Shown here: piece after piece, positions 24,564 through 33,108 of the stretch
Numbering within the stretch: the first letter of the stretch is position 1
Layout: every line of letters begins with the position of its first letter
DNA from: Seleniivibrio woodruffii
GTDB taxonomy: Bacteria; Chrysiogenota; Deferribacteres; Deferribacterales; Geovibrionaceae
Direction: 5' to 3'
Assembly (NCBI RefSeq): GCF_004339245.1
Contig: NZ_SMGG01000004.1
Coordinates: forward strand, 124,001-188,000
Length of the DNA: 64,000 bases
Translations under genes and position numbers: made by a program
Notes under the pieces: model-generated
Databases searched by the model: none
What the model was told of the DNA's origin: nothing
Seen by the model: the letters and a program-made list of their open reading frames with translations, nothing else

Positions 24564-24581
24564 GAGTAAAGGAGGTTAACA

Positions 24582-24929
24582 GTGCCAAGAGCGAAAGGCG
24601 GGTATAAAACCCGCAGAAGAAGAAAAGAGTGGCTGAAACGCTCCAAAGGTTTCAGAGGACAGATTAACAATGTCTACAAAAAGAGCCGTGAGGCAGTAGA
24701 GCGTGCGCTCAACTTTGCCTTCGCAGGCAGAAAGCTTAAGAAACGTGATTTCAGAAAACTGTGGATCATCCGTATCAATGCCGCAGTTCGCCAACACGGA
24801 CTCAGCTACAGTGTGTTTATGGGCGGCCTGAAAAAACTCGGTATCGAGCTGGACAGAAAAGTCCTTGCCGACATGGCGGTTAAAAGCCCCGCCGAATTCG
24901 AGCAGCTTTGCAAGCAGGTTAAAGCCTGA
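24582..24929 (+). CDS. rplT: 50S ribosomal protein L20
   Basis: 115 residues with GTG start after [27 protein letters not shown] and the [27 protein letters not shown] block define bL20, which is essential for early 50S assembly and in many bacteria represses its own operon by binding the mRNA ahead of rpmI. Length is normal. A terminator follows at once. Confidence 0.98.
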   Translation: MPRAKGGYKTRRRRKEWLKRSKGFRGQINNVYKKSREAVERALNFAFAGRKLKKRDFRKLWIIRINAAVRQHGLSYSVFMGGLKKLGIELDRKVLADMAVKSPAEFEQLCKQVKA

Positions 24930-24942
24930 TTAAGCTAAACAG

Positions 24943-24967
24943 GGGGAGCCAAAAGCTCCCCTTTTTT
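24943..24967 (+). terminator. terminator after rplT
   Basis: Stem GGGGAGC/GCTCCCC with loop CAAAA and TTTTTT. A further inverted repeat TATACAGCC...GGCTGTATA spans 24967-24998. The rest of the 224-bp gap to pheS shows no leader peptide rich in Phe codons and no T-box motif. Confidence 0.85.
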
Positions 24968-25153
24968 ATACAGCCTCAAGAGGGCTTGGGGCTGTATAAA
25001 AAAGTAATCTTATTCAACTTGCGCTTCAGATACGAGCAGGACAAGGAAGAATTTAAAAAATGTTTTGAGTGTACGGTGATGTGTACATGATAAATATTTT
25101 TGAAATTCTGACGCAGTAGTGCGATGTATATGGAGTGCAATCGGAGAATATAC

Positions 25154-26167
25154 ATGCAAGTCGATTTACAGACCATCAGGCAATTCGAACAGGAGATAGC
25201 GCAGGCTTCCTCCACCCAGCAGCTTTATGAGGTAAAGGTCAAATACCTCGGCAAAAAAGGAATCATCAGCGAACTGAGCAAACAGCTTAAAGACGTTCCC
25301 AACGATCAGAAAAAAGAGTTCGGAATGATGATCGGCGAACTTCGCAGCTCTTTTGAGTCGCAGTATGAAGTTCAGGAGAAAAAACTGGCTCAGGCGGAGC
25401 TTTCCGCAAAGCTTACAGGCGAATCACTGGACATAACCATGTCCGGTCTGCCCATGAACAGCGGAAGCATTCACCCCATCATGTCCGTTTACTATGAAAT
25501 AGTTAATATATTTACTTCAATGGGTTTCGAAGTGGCAGTGGGCCCCGAAGCGGAGCTTGACCTGTTTAACTTCGAAATGCTGAACATCCCCAAAGAACAC
25601 CCCGCAAGGGACATGCAGGATACCTTCTATATATCAGAGGATATTCTGCTGCGCACACATACTTCACCTGTTCAGGCAAGAACTATGCAGTCCCAGCAGC
25701 CGCCTATTAAAATCATCGCTCCCGGCAAAGTTTACAGATGCGACTATGACCTGACACACACTCCGATGTTCCATCAGGTTGAGGGGCTTCTGGTTGATAA
25801 AGATGTGACCTTCGGCGACCTTAAAGGAACGCTGACAGAGTTCATCCAGCGCATGTTCGGAAAAGATATTCCCGTTCGTTTCCGTCCCAGCTTCTTCCCG
25901 TTCACCGAGCCCAGCGCAGAGGTTGACATGGGTTGCGTTATCTGCGGATGCAAGGGATGCCGAGTGTGTAAAGGCACAGGCTGGCTTGAGATCCTTGGCT
26001 GCGGAATGGTGAACAACGAAGTGTTCAAACACGCAGGTTACGACACCGACATATACAGAGGCTTCGCCTTCGGAATGGGCATCGAGCGTATCACCATGCT
26101 GAAATACGGCATCGGCGACCTTCGCTCATTCTTTGAAAACAACCTGAAATTCTTAAGGCAGTTTTAA
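25154..26167 (+). CDS. pheS: phenylalanine-tRNA ligase alpha subunit
   Basis: 337 residues from ATG 25154 (CGGAGA upstream); the in-frame ATG at 25124 adds ten non-conserved residues. An N-terminal coiled coil (LQTIRQFEQEIAQASSTQQLYEVKVKYLGKKG) binds tRNA. The class II core has HPIMSVYYEIVNIFTSMGFEV, motif 2 (KVYRCDYDLTHTPMFHQVEGL), FRPSFFPFTEPSAEVDM and motif 3 GFAFGMGIERITMLKYGI. It forms the alpha2beta2 enzyme with PheT, 14 bases downstream. Confidence 0.98.
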   Translation: MQVDLQTIRQFEQEIAQASSTQQLYEVKVKYLGKKGIISELSKQLKDVPNDQKKEFGMMIGELRSSFESQYEVQEKKLAQAELSAKLTGESLDITMSGLPMNSGSIHPIMSVYYEIVNIFTSMGFEVAVGPEAELDLFNFEMLNIPKEHPARDMQDTFYISEDILLRTHTSPVQARTMQSQQPPIKIIAPGKVYRCDYDLTHTPMFHQVEGLLVDKDVTFGDLKGTLTEFIQRMFGKDIPVRFRPSFFPFTEPSAEVDMGCVICGCKGCRVCKGTGWLEILGCGMVNNEVFKHAGYDTDIYRGFAFGMGIERITMLKYGIGDLRSFFENNLKFLRQF

Positions 26168-26181
26168 GGCGGAGGTACAAA

Positions 26182-28551
26182 ATGAAGATAAGCATCAATT
26201 GGATAAATGAATTTGTAGATACCACCGGAATCGACATGCAGGAGCTTGCCGCAAAACTTACCATGGCAGGTCTTGAGGTTGAATCCGTCGAAACGAAGGC
26301 TCGCCTTAACAACGTCGTAGTCGGAAAAGTTCTTAAATGCGAAAAGCATCCCGATGCGGACAAACTGTCCCTTTGTGTTGTTTCCACAGGCGCAGAGGAG
26401 CATCAGGTGGTTTGCGGCGCACCTAACGTCAGAGCAGGACAGACAGTTGTCTTTGCTATGGTGGGCGCAGAGCTTCCCAACGGCATAAAAATCAAGAAGG
26501 CAAAGATAAGAGGCACCGAGTCCTGCGGAATGATCTGCGCTGAGGACGAGATAGGTATTTCCGACAACCACGACGGAATCATGATACTCCCCGACAGCCT
26601 TGAGGCGGGTTCGGATGTGAACGACTATCTCGGACTGCCCGACACCGTAATGGAAATAGGCATCACCCCCAACAGGGCTGACTGCCTCAGCATGGTAGGC
26701 TATGCAAGAGAGATAGCGGCAATCTACGGCCTTAAGCTGAAAGAGAGAACCTTTGAACTGAAAGAGACCGACGACAAAGCTGAAAACTACGGCGGCGTTG
26801 TTCTGGAAAATAAAGAGGCATGCCCCACATACATGGCAAGGGTCATCAGGGATGTTACCATCGCTCCCTCGCCCGTGTGGATGCAGAACCGTCTGCGTGC
26901 GGTGGGCATCCGCCCCATAAACAACGTGGTTGACGTCACTAACTATGTGATGTTCGAATACGGCCAGCCTCAGCACACTTTCGACCTGCGTGAGATCGAG
27001 GGCAAGATAATCGTCCGCAACGCAAAAGCGGGCGAAAAGCTCCTTATGCTGGATGAAAAAGAGCGTACCTTCACCGATGAGATGCTCCTGATAACTGACG
27101 AGAAAAAGATTCTGGCTCTCGGCGGAGTAATGGGCGGCGAGCATTCGGGAATCCATGACGACACTAAGGACGTTTTCCTTGAGTGTGCATATTTCGAGCC
27201 GAAACAGACAAGAAAAACTGCCAGAAAACTCGGAATGAATTCCGATGCGGCATACAGATATGAAAGGGGAGCAGATCCCGCCAACCCCGTTAAAATGGTT
27301 GACTACGGCGCATACCTTCTTCAGGAGGTTGCCGGAGGTAAGGTCTGCAAGGGCAAACTGGGCGAATACACAGAGCCTGTGCCTGCTAAGGTCACAGTCA
27401 CAACCGAGTGGATAAACAGCTATCTGGGTACCTCTGTGTCCCATGAGCAGATAGTGAAAATCCTGTCCGACCTGCACCTTAACCCCGAAGTGAACGGCAC
27501 CGCAATAACTGTCACCGCACCTTCGTACAGAGTGGATATTTCTACAAATCAGGATATAGCGGAAGAAGTTGCGAGGATGTACGGCTACGACAACATCCCC
27601 ACGACACTGCCCCGCATAGATGCCGACTCAAAACCCATGAGCAGACTGCTCACGGCAAGACGTGACATCGCAAACCAGATGAAGACTCTGGGATTCAATG
27701 AGGCAGTTAACTACTCCTTCATGAAGGACGATTTTTTAAAGCTGTTTGATGATGAAGCCAAGTTTGTCAAACTTCTGAACCCTATTTCAGAGGACATGAA
27801 CACCATGAGAACCCAAGTGTTCCCCGGACTGCTTGCCACAATAAAATTTAACCTTAACAACGGTTTCAAACAGGCGAAGTTCTTTGAGTTTGCATCATCG
27901 TTTATCAAAACCGATGAAAAACTTCCCGAACAGCGCATGAAGTTTGCGGCGGCCGTTGCCGGACAGTTCTGGCCTATGAGCTGGGCAGCTCCCGCACCCG
28001 TCGAGCCTTTCTTCGCTCTTAAAGGAGTGCTTGAAAACGTGCTGAACGGATATAAGATTAAGGCGGAATATGTCAGAAGCGACAGACACTTCCTGCATCC
28101 CGGCAAAGCGGCTGAGGTTATGGTGGACGGCAAGTCCATCGGCTTCATAGGTGAGCTTCACCCCGCAGTGGCCGACGAGGCGGACGTTCGTGAGAACGTG
28201 GTGCTGTTCGAGGTCGATATGCCAGAGCTGATTGCAAACGCCACTTTCCAGTACAAGTTTGCGGAGTTCAGCAAGTTCCCCTCTGTTTACAAGGATATAT
28301 CCGTTGTCGTGGACTGCTCCACAGCATCAGTTGATATGATAAACTGCATCAAAGGCACAAGCAAACTGGCGGAAGATGCGTTCCTGTTCGATGTCTACTC
28401 GGGCAAGGGAATTGAAGAGGGCAGGGAGAGCCGCACCTATCGTGTGTATTTCACCGCCTCCGACAGAACCCTGACGGACGAGGAGACCAACGGTCAGCTT
28501 CAGAAGATGATAGATAATCTCACGAAAGAGTTTAACGCTCAGCTGAGATAA
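26182..28551 (+). CDS. pheT: phenylalanine-tRNA ligase beta subunit
   Basis: 789 residues, normal for the family. Order: N-terminal catalytic-like part, the tRNA-binding OB fold (about 40-150, VGKVLKCEKHPDADKLSLCVV), B3/B4 editing region (NVVDVTNYVMFEYGQPQHTFD), B5 helix-turn-helix domain, core, and FDX-ACB anticodon domain at the end (FSKFPSVYKDISVVVD). It edits Tyr-tRNA-Phe. The start follows GGAGG by seven bases. Confidence 0.98.
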   Translation: MKISINWINEFVDTTGIDMQELAAKLTMAGLEVESVETKARLNNVVVGKVLKCEKHPDADKLSLCVVSTGAEEHQVVCGAPNVRAGQTVVFAMVGAELPNGIKIKKAKIRGTESCGMICAEDEIGISDNHDGIMILPDSLEAGSDVNDYLGLPDTVMEIGITPNRADCLSMVGYAREIAAIYGLKLKERTFELKETDDKAENYGGVVLENKEACPTYMARVIRDVTIAPSPVWMQNRLRAVGIRPINNVVDVTNYVMFEYGQPQHTFDLREIEGKIIVRNAKAGEKLLMLDEKERTFTDEMLLITDEKKILALGGVMGGEHSGIHDDTKDVFLECAYFEPKQTRKTARKLGMNSDAAYRYERGADPANPVKMVDYGAYLLQEVAGGKVCKGKLGEYTEPVPAKVTVTTEWINSYLGTSVSHEQIVKILSDLHLNPEVNGTAITVTAPSYRVDISTNQDIAEEVARMYGYDNIPTTLPRIDADSKPMSRLLTARRDIANQMKTLGFNEAVNYSFMKDDFLKLFDDEAKFVKLLNPISEDMNTMRTQVFPGLLATIKFNLNNGFKQAKFFEFASSFIKTDEKLPEQRMKFAAAVAGQFWPMSWAAPAPVEPFFALKGVLENVLNGYKIKAEYVRSDRHFLHPGKAAEVMVDGKSIGFIGELHPAVADEADVRENVVLFEVDMPELIANATFQYKFAEFSKFPSVYKDISVVVDCSTASVDMINCIKGTSKLAEDAFLFDVYSGKGIEEGRESRTYRVYFTASDRTLTDEETNGQLQKMIDNLTKEFNAQLR

Positions 28552-28561
28552 CAGAAAATGC

Positions 28562-28590
28562 AAAGCCTCCCGAAAGGGAGGCTTTTTTTA
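28562..28590. terminator. terminator after pheT
   Basis: Ten-bp stem AAAGCCTCCC/GGGAGGCTTT with GAAA loop and a T run. It ends pheT and, from the other strand, the convergent AraC-type gene. Confidence 0.9.
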
Positions 28591-29484
28591 TGCCGTCAGT
28601 CCCGCACGCATCCTTGCCGCATCTGCCGCAGGCGGTGCGCCGAACATTCTTGAATATTCCCTGCTGAACTGCGAAGGGCTTTCATAGCCCACTCTGTATG
28701 CCGTGCTGGCGGCATCAGCAGTCTCTGCTATCATTATCCGTCTGGCCTCTGTGAGCCTCAGCTTCTTCTGAAACTGTAAAGGACTCATGGCGGTGACCTC
28801 TTTGAAGTGATGATGAAATGTGGATTGGCTCATGTTTGCCATCTGCGCCAGCTCTTCAACGGAAAATGATTTGCTCAGATTGGTTTTTAGGTTTTTGATG
28901 ACCTCGGCTATCTTCTGCATGTTCCCGCCTGCAACAGCCAGCTTGGCTATCCTGCGTCCGTTGGGACTTGTCAGAAGCCTGTAGAAAAGCTCAGCAGTGA
29001 CCAGAGGAGCCAGAAACTGCGCATCCTGAGGGCTGTCCAGAAGTTTCACCAGCCGCAGAACGCTGTCGGTTATCCCTTCGTCCATCTCCCCCACAAAAAC
29101 GCCCCTGTCGGTTGCCGTTTCCGGCACAATCTCTATTCCGCTTTTGCTGATTATGTCGCTTATCTGGATGGGGTCTATGTCCACCTGAACGCACATATAA
29201 GGTTTTTCCGGTTTCGCCGTAACAACGCACCCTGTTGCGGGGAGTTCGACGGAAACGGCCAGATAGTTCAGCTCGGAGTATTTATAAACCTCATTTTCAA
29301 GGGTCATCTCCTTGCTCCCCTGCACAATGAAGCACACACATGGGGTATAGACCGAAGCCGTCCGCACTCCGGCTGTGGTAACCTTATAAAAATGCAGGCA
29401 GTCTATCGCTGTGTTTGCGACTCCCTCTTTATCGGAGTATTTGTCAATTATATGTGATATCTGTTTCAGGGCATCAGTTTTCAT
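28588..29484 (-). CDS. AraC-family transcriptional regulator
   Basis: 298 residues. The N-terminal AraC_N/cupin-like domain reads CVCFIVQGSKEMTLENEVYKY...YLAVSVELPATG. The C-terminal double helix-turn-helix has SVEELAQMANMSQSTFHHHFKEVTAMSPLQFQKKLRLTEARRIM and VGYESPSQFSREYSRMFGAPP. This subgroup usually controls a neighbouring oxidoreductase gene in response to small aromatic or carbonyl compounds. It is divergent from the SDR gene across a 164-bp gap, its probable target. Confidence 0.92.
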   Translation of the reverse strand: MKTDALKQISHIIDKYSDKEGVANTAIDCLHFYKVTTAGVRTASVYTPCVCFIVQGSKEMTLENEVYKYSELNYLAVSVELPATGCVVTAKPEKPYMCVQVDIDPIQISDIISKSGIEIVPETATDRGVFVGEMDEGITDSVLRLVKLLDSPQDAQFLAPLVTAELFYRLLTSPNGRRIAKLAVAGGNMQKIAEVIKNLKTNLSKSFSVEELAQMANMSQSTFHHHFKEVTAMSPLQFQKKLRLTEARRIMIAETADAASTAYRVGYESPSQFSREYSRMFGAPPAADAARMRAGLTA

Positions 29485-29648
29485 ATGCTCTCCTGTGTTT
29501 GATTACAGTATATTCTTAAACGCAAATAATAAAACATAAAAATGCATGCGCCGCAGTTTTGGGCAATAATGCGGCAGGTCTGTGTATTTCCTCAAATGCG
29601 TGCAGGTATTATTGTTACAACGGACGGAATGAACCAAGGAGGAATCAG

Positions 29649-30395
29649 ATGATAACACTCATAACAGGCGGAAGCAGAGGGCTTGGAAAAAACATGGCGC
29701 TGACTCTGGCGGACAGAGGTCACGACATAATTCTGACTTATAACAGCAGAAAGGACGAGGCGGAAGCGGTTGTCGCTGAGATCCTGAATAAAGGAAGAAA
29801 GGCGGCGGCTTTGCAGCTGGACGTTTCAAAGAGCGCAACGTTTCAGGCGTTTGCGGATGATGTTAAAGATGCGCTTAAGGGGTTTGACAGTGAAACCTTC
29901 GACAATCTGGTGAACAACGCCGGAATAGGCATTAATGCACCGTTCACGGAGACCACGGAGGAGCAGTTCGACCTGCTGGTGAACATCCACCTGAAGGCAC
30001 CTGTTTTTCTTACGCAGAAACTTCTGCCGCTGATAAAGGACGGAGGCAGGATAATGAACCTTTCGTCAGGTCTGGCAAGATTCTGTATGCCCGGCTACAG
30101 CGTATACGGAAGCCTTAAAGCCGCTGTGGATACCCTGACCAGATATATGGCGAAAGAACTGGGCGCAAGGGGCATCAGCGTTGTTGCTCTGGCTCCCGGA
30201 GCAATAGAGACGGATTTCGGCGGCGGGGTGGTTCGAGACAACGAACAGGTGAACAAACTCATAGCCTCAATGACCGCACTGGGCAGGGTCGGTCTGCCGG
30301 ATGATATCGGCGGAGCGGCTGCGGCGTTGCTGTCACCGGAGGCTCGGTGGATCAACGGTATGCGGATCGAAGCATCCGGCGGCACACTGCTTTAA
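29649..30395 (+). CDS. short-chain dehydrogenase/reductase
   Basis: 248 residues from ATG 29649 with AAGGAGG eight bases upstream; the frame from 29559 lacks support. Rossmann motif TGGSRGLG, the NNAG motif (NLVNNAGIGIN), Ser in MNLSSG and the YxxxK pair in YGSLKAAVD define a classical SDR using NAD(P)H. RITGGSRGLGKNMAL-type start and the PGAIETDF region are typical of 3-oxoacyl-reductase-like members. The substrate is unknown. The AraC-type gene opposite probably regulates it. Confidence 0.9.
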   Translation: MITLITGGSRGLGKNMALTLADRGHDIILTYNSRKDEAEAVVAEILNKGRKAAALQLDVSKSATFQAFADDVKDALKGFDSETFDNLVNNAGIGINAPFTETTEEQFDLLVNIHLKAPVFLTQKLLPLIKDGGRIMNLSSGLARFCMPGYSVYGSLKAAVDTLTRYMAKELGARGISVVALAPGAIETDFGGGVVRDNEQVNKLIASMTALGRVGLPDDIGGAAAALLSPEARWINGMRIEASGGTLL

Positions 30396-30512
30396 CTTTT
30401 TATAACACATCACATTTTTGCGTTGGAAGGCAGAAAATCCTGCTCATGTACTTCTATGTACACTGCGCATATTTTCCGCCTTCCGCCTTAAACTGTTCGG
30501 TTCTAAAAAGTT
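30395..30512. repeat. near-palindromic intergenic repeat, copy 1
   Basis: About 118 bases that can fold into one long hairpin. Outer arms AACTTTTTA/TAAAAAGTT pair perfectly, and the inner loop region contains CATGTACTTCTATGTACA. It is related to 40812-40932 and 55058-55182. It lies between the convergent SDR and P-type ATPase genes. Confidence 0.8.
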
Positions 30513-30527
30513 ATATAATTAAGATGT

Positions 30528-32666
30528 TTATTTAATCTCTTTTATCAGCCTCATCCCGTTCAGCGTAACGAGAATTGAAGCTCCGGTGTCTGCAAACACT
30601 GCCAGCCAGAGGTTGGTTATCCCTGCGAATGTGCCTGCGATGAACAGAGCCTTAACGGCAACCGAGAATGTTATGTTCTGCTTTATGACCGCCACGGTCT
30701 TGCGGCTCAGTTTCATAAGATAGGGCAGTTTGCCTATGTCGTCCGACATAAGGGCTATGTCCGCTGTTTCCAGAGCGGCATCAGTTCCTGCCGCACCCAT
30801 GGCAATGCCTATATCCGCCAGTGCGAGGGCAGGGGCATCGTTCACCCCGTCACCAACCATGGCCACACGTCCGTATTTATCGGCAAGAGGTTTCAGTGCC
30901 GCTGTTTTGTCTTCCGGCAGAAGCTCGCTGAAACACTCATCCAGCTCCAGTTTGGAGGCTATCATATCCGCCGCACGCCTGTTGTCTCCGGTGAGCATGG
31001 CAACACATTCAATCCCGCTCTCTTTCAGAGCTTTCACAGCCTCATGGCTTCCGTCCCGCAGAACGTCCGCAAGGGCGATGTGTCCCAGAATACCTTCGTC
31101 AGTACCCACATAAACAACTGTCTTGCCCTGCTTTTCAAGCTCATCCATGGCAAATGCCGATTCACCGAACAGCCTTTTGTTACCCACATAGACTGTTCTG
31201 CCTTCAACTAAGGCTTTCGCTCCTTTGCCAGGTATCGCTTCAAAATTTTCAGTTGGCAGAAGTTCTGATCTTTCCACAGAGTTTGCTATGGAATGAGCCA
31301 GAGGATGCTCGGAGAATCTCTCGACCGATGCCGCCAGTGTCAGAAGTTCCTTTTCTGAAACCCTGTCTGCGTGAACGTCGGTAATGACGGGTCTGCCAGA
31401 TGTCAGCGTTCCGGTTTTATCGAAAGCTATGGCTCTGATTCTGCTCATCTGCTCAAGGAACACTCCGCCCTTGATAAGCACACCCCTTCTGGATGCGTTG
31501 CCTATGGCAGAAACAATCGACACAGGGGTGGATATCACCAGTGCACAGGGGCACGAGATCACCAGAAGCACCAGTGCCTTGTAAAACCATTCATCGAAAC
31601 TCTGACCGAATACCAGAACGGGAACTGCGGTCAGAAGTACAGCGGAGACCACCACCGCAGGGGTATACCATGCGGCGAATCTGTCCACCAGCGACTGCAT
31701 GGGTGCTTTCTGTGCCTGTGCCTCCTCAACCATACTCATGATACGGCTGATTGTGGAGTCCGATGCGGGTCTGCTGACTCTTATGGTCAGTGCGCCTGTG
31801 GTGTTGAGCGTTCCGGCGTAAACCGTGTCCCCCGTCTGTTTTTCGGTGGGTACGGACTCTCCTGTTATGGAGGCCTGATTTACAGCGGAAAACCCGTTCA
31901 CCACTTCGCCGTCCATGGCTATCTTCTCCCCGGGTTTAACGAGGATGGTATCTCCGATGGATATTTCATTTACATTGAGTATCTTTTCAGTTCCATCCCG
32001 CATGACCAGAGCCTCATTAGGTGCTTTTTCCATGAGCGAGCGGATGGATCTTCTGGTCTTGTCCATTGTGTATGCCTGAAGTGCGTTGCCCAGCGAAAAA
32101 AGGAAAACAACGGCGGCACCTTCGCTCCACTCGCCGATGGCTCCTGCGCCTATGGCCGCAATGAGCATCAGAAAATTGGTGTCCATCGTTCTCTTTTTCA
32201 GGCTGTAAAGTCCGCTGAGAGCAACATTCCAGCCGCCGGTTATCATGGCCGCCGCATAGAGTGCATTGGATGTTGCTTCGTTTCCTGCCATACCCAGCAG
32301 AAAACCCGCTGCGAGAAAAATTCCCGATGTTATGGTTCCGACAGTTTTTCTGTCTTTCAGCCACGATTGCTTCTCTTCTGTCTGAACATCGGCGGGAACT
32401 GCGGAATAGCCCGCCTGCTTAACGGCACGGATTATCTTTGCGGGGTCGGTGTTGTGGCGGACGGTGAGTGTTGCCGAGGCAAAGCTCAGACGTGCATAGA
32501 GCACACCCTCCATCTGTTTTATGATGTTCTCGACCTTTGCGGCGCAGTCGGCACAGTCAAGTCCCTGAACACGGAACACAGCCTGTTCGCCTCCGGCCGG
32601 AACGGTCTCCTGAATCTCTTCCTTCTGCGGACAACAGCAGCATCCGCATGCCTGTTTTTCGCTCAT
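30528..32666 (-). CDS. Zn/Cd/Pb-type P1B ATPase (ZntA/CadA-like)
   Basis: 712 residues. A Cys-rich N-terminus (ACGCCCCPQ) and one HMA domain with GLDCADCAAK bind soft metal ions. Then come membrane helices, the actuator motif TGESVPTEK, the ion-channel motif SCPCALVIS, the phosphorylation site DKTGT, the HP motif in SEHPLAHSI and the GDGVNDAPAL hinge. Proteins with CPC plus this HMA type export Zn2+, Cd2+ or Pb2+. An ArsR/SmtB-type repressor lies nine bases upstream in the same operon. Confidence 0.95.
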   Translation of the reverse strand: MSEKQACGCCCCPQKEEIQETVPAGGEQAVFRVQGLDCADCAAKVENIIKQMEGVLYARLSFASATLTVRHNTDPAKIIRAVKQAGYSAVPADVQTEEKQSWLKDRKTVGTITSGIFLAAGFLLGMAGNEATSNALYAAAMITGGWNVALSGLYSLKKRTMDTNFLMLIAAIGAGAIGEWSEGAAVVFLFSLGNALQAYTMDKTRRSIRSLMEKAPNEALVMRDGTEKILNVNEISIGDTILVKPGEKIAMDGEVVNGFSAVNQASITGESVPTEKQTGDTVYAGTLNTTGALTIRVSRPASDSTISRIMSMVEEAQAQKAPMQSLVDRFAAWYTPAVVVSAVLLTAVPVLVFGQSFDEWFYKALVLLVISCPCALVISTPVSIVSAIGNASRRGVLIKGGVFLEQMSRIRAIAFDKTGTLTSGRPVITDVHADRVSEKELLTLAASVERFSEHPLAHSIANSVERSELLPTENFEAIPGKGAKALVEGRTVYVGNKRLFGESAFAMDELEKQGKTVVYVGTDEGILGHIALADVLRDGSHEAVKALKESGIECVAMLTGDNRRAADMIASKLELDECFSELLPEDKTAALKPLADKYGRVAMVGDGVNDAPALALADIGIAMGAAGTDAALETADIALMSDDIGKLPYLMKLSRKTVAVIKQNITFSVAVKALFIAGTFAGITNLWLAVFADTGASILVTLNGMRLIKEIK

Positions 32667-32675
32667 CTCTCTCCC

Positions 32676-33038
32676 CTATGAATGATTTATGTGATCCAGA
32701 CCCATGCATAGAAGTCCCAGAATGTGTGCATCGTCCAGAGAATAGATTACCTCTTTTCCCTCTTTGCGGTATTTCACCAGCCTGTAGCCTTTCAGCATCC
32801 GGAGCTGATGAGATATCGCCGACTGCCCCATGCCCAGCGTCTCCGCTATGTCGCACACGCAAAGCTCCCGCCCTGTGAGCGCATGGAGGATCTTTATGCG
32901 GGTGGGGTCACCAAGTATCTTGAACATCTCCGCCAGCCGCTGGATGTCGTTTTCAGGAAGCATTGCGGACTTTGCCAGACACACTGCGGTCTCGTCGTGG
33001 CCGCAGTTTTTTTCGCAGATAAACTCTCTGTCTTCCAT
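32676..33038 (-). CDS. ArsR/SmtB-family metal-sensing repressor (CadC/SmtB-like)
   Basis: 120 residues. The N-terminus has CEKNCGH, the recognition helix is VCDIAETLGMGQSAISHQLRMLK with ELCVC in the alpha3 position, and the last helix is DDAHILGLLCMGLDHINH, the DxH...HxxH pattern of the alpha5 zinc site in SmtB. The protein therefore holds both possible metal sites (alpha3N Cd/Pb and alpha5 Zn). It should release the operator at 33054-33069 when metal rises and allow the efflux ATPase to be made. Confidence 0.93.
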   Translation of the reverse strand: MEDREFICEKNCGHDETAVCLAKSAMLPENDIQRLAEMFKILGDPTRIKILHALTGRELCVCDIAETLGMGQSAISHQLRMLKGYRLVKYRKEGKEVIYSLDDAHILGLLCMGLDHINHS

Positions 33039-33053
33039 ATTACCCTCAAACGA

Positions 33054-33069
33054 ATGAATATATATTCAT
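33054..33069. promoter_or_regulatory. ArsR/SmtB operator
   Basis: A perfect 16-bp palindrome ATGAATATATATTCAT lies 16 bases before the repressor start. AT-rich palindromes with TGAA/TTCA ends are the usual SmtB/CadC targets. Confidence 0.75.
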
Positions 33070-33108
33070 ACGTTAGTTAAAAGGGTCCTGCGTGTCAAGA
33101 ATGAAAAA

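Noticed and set aside
24968-25153. T-box or Phe leader-peptide attenuator before pheS
   Set aside because: No T-box motif and no run of Phe codons; the only short frame has a single Phe.
26164-27477. 437-residue minus-strand frame inside pheT
   Set aside because: Antisense shadow with a Cys/His/Val-rich random composition.
31371-32681. 436-residue plus-strand frame opposite the Zn/Cd ATPase
   Set aside because: Antisense of a highly conserved gene; composition is that of complementary codons.
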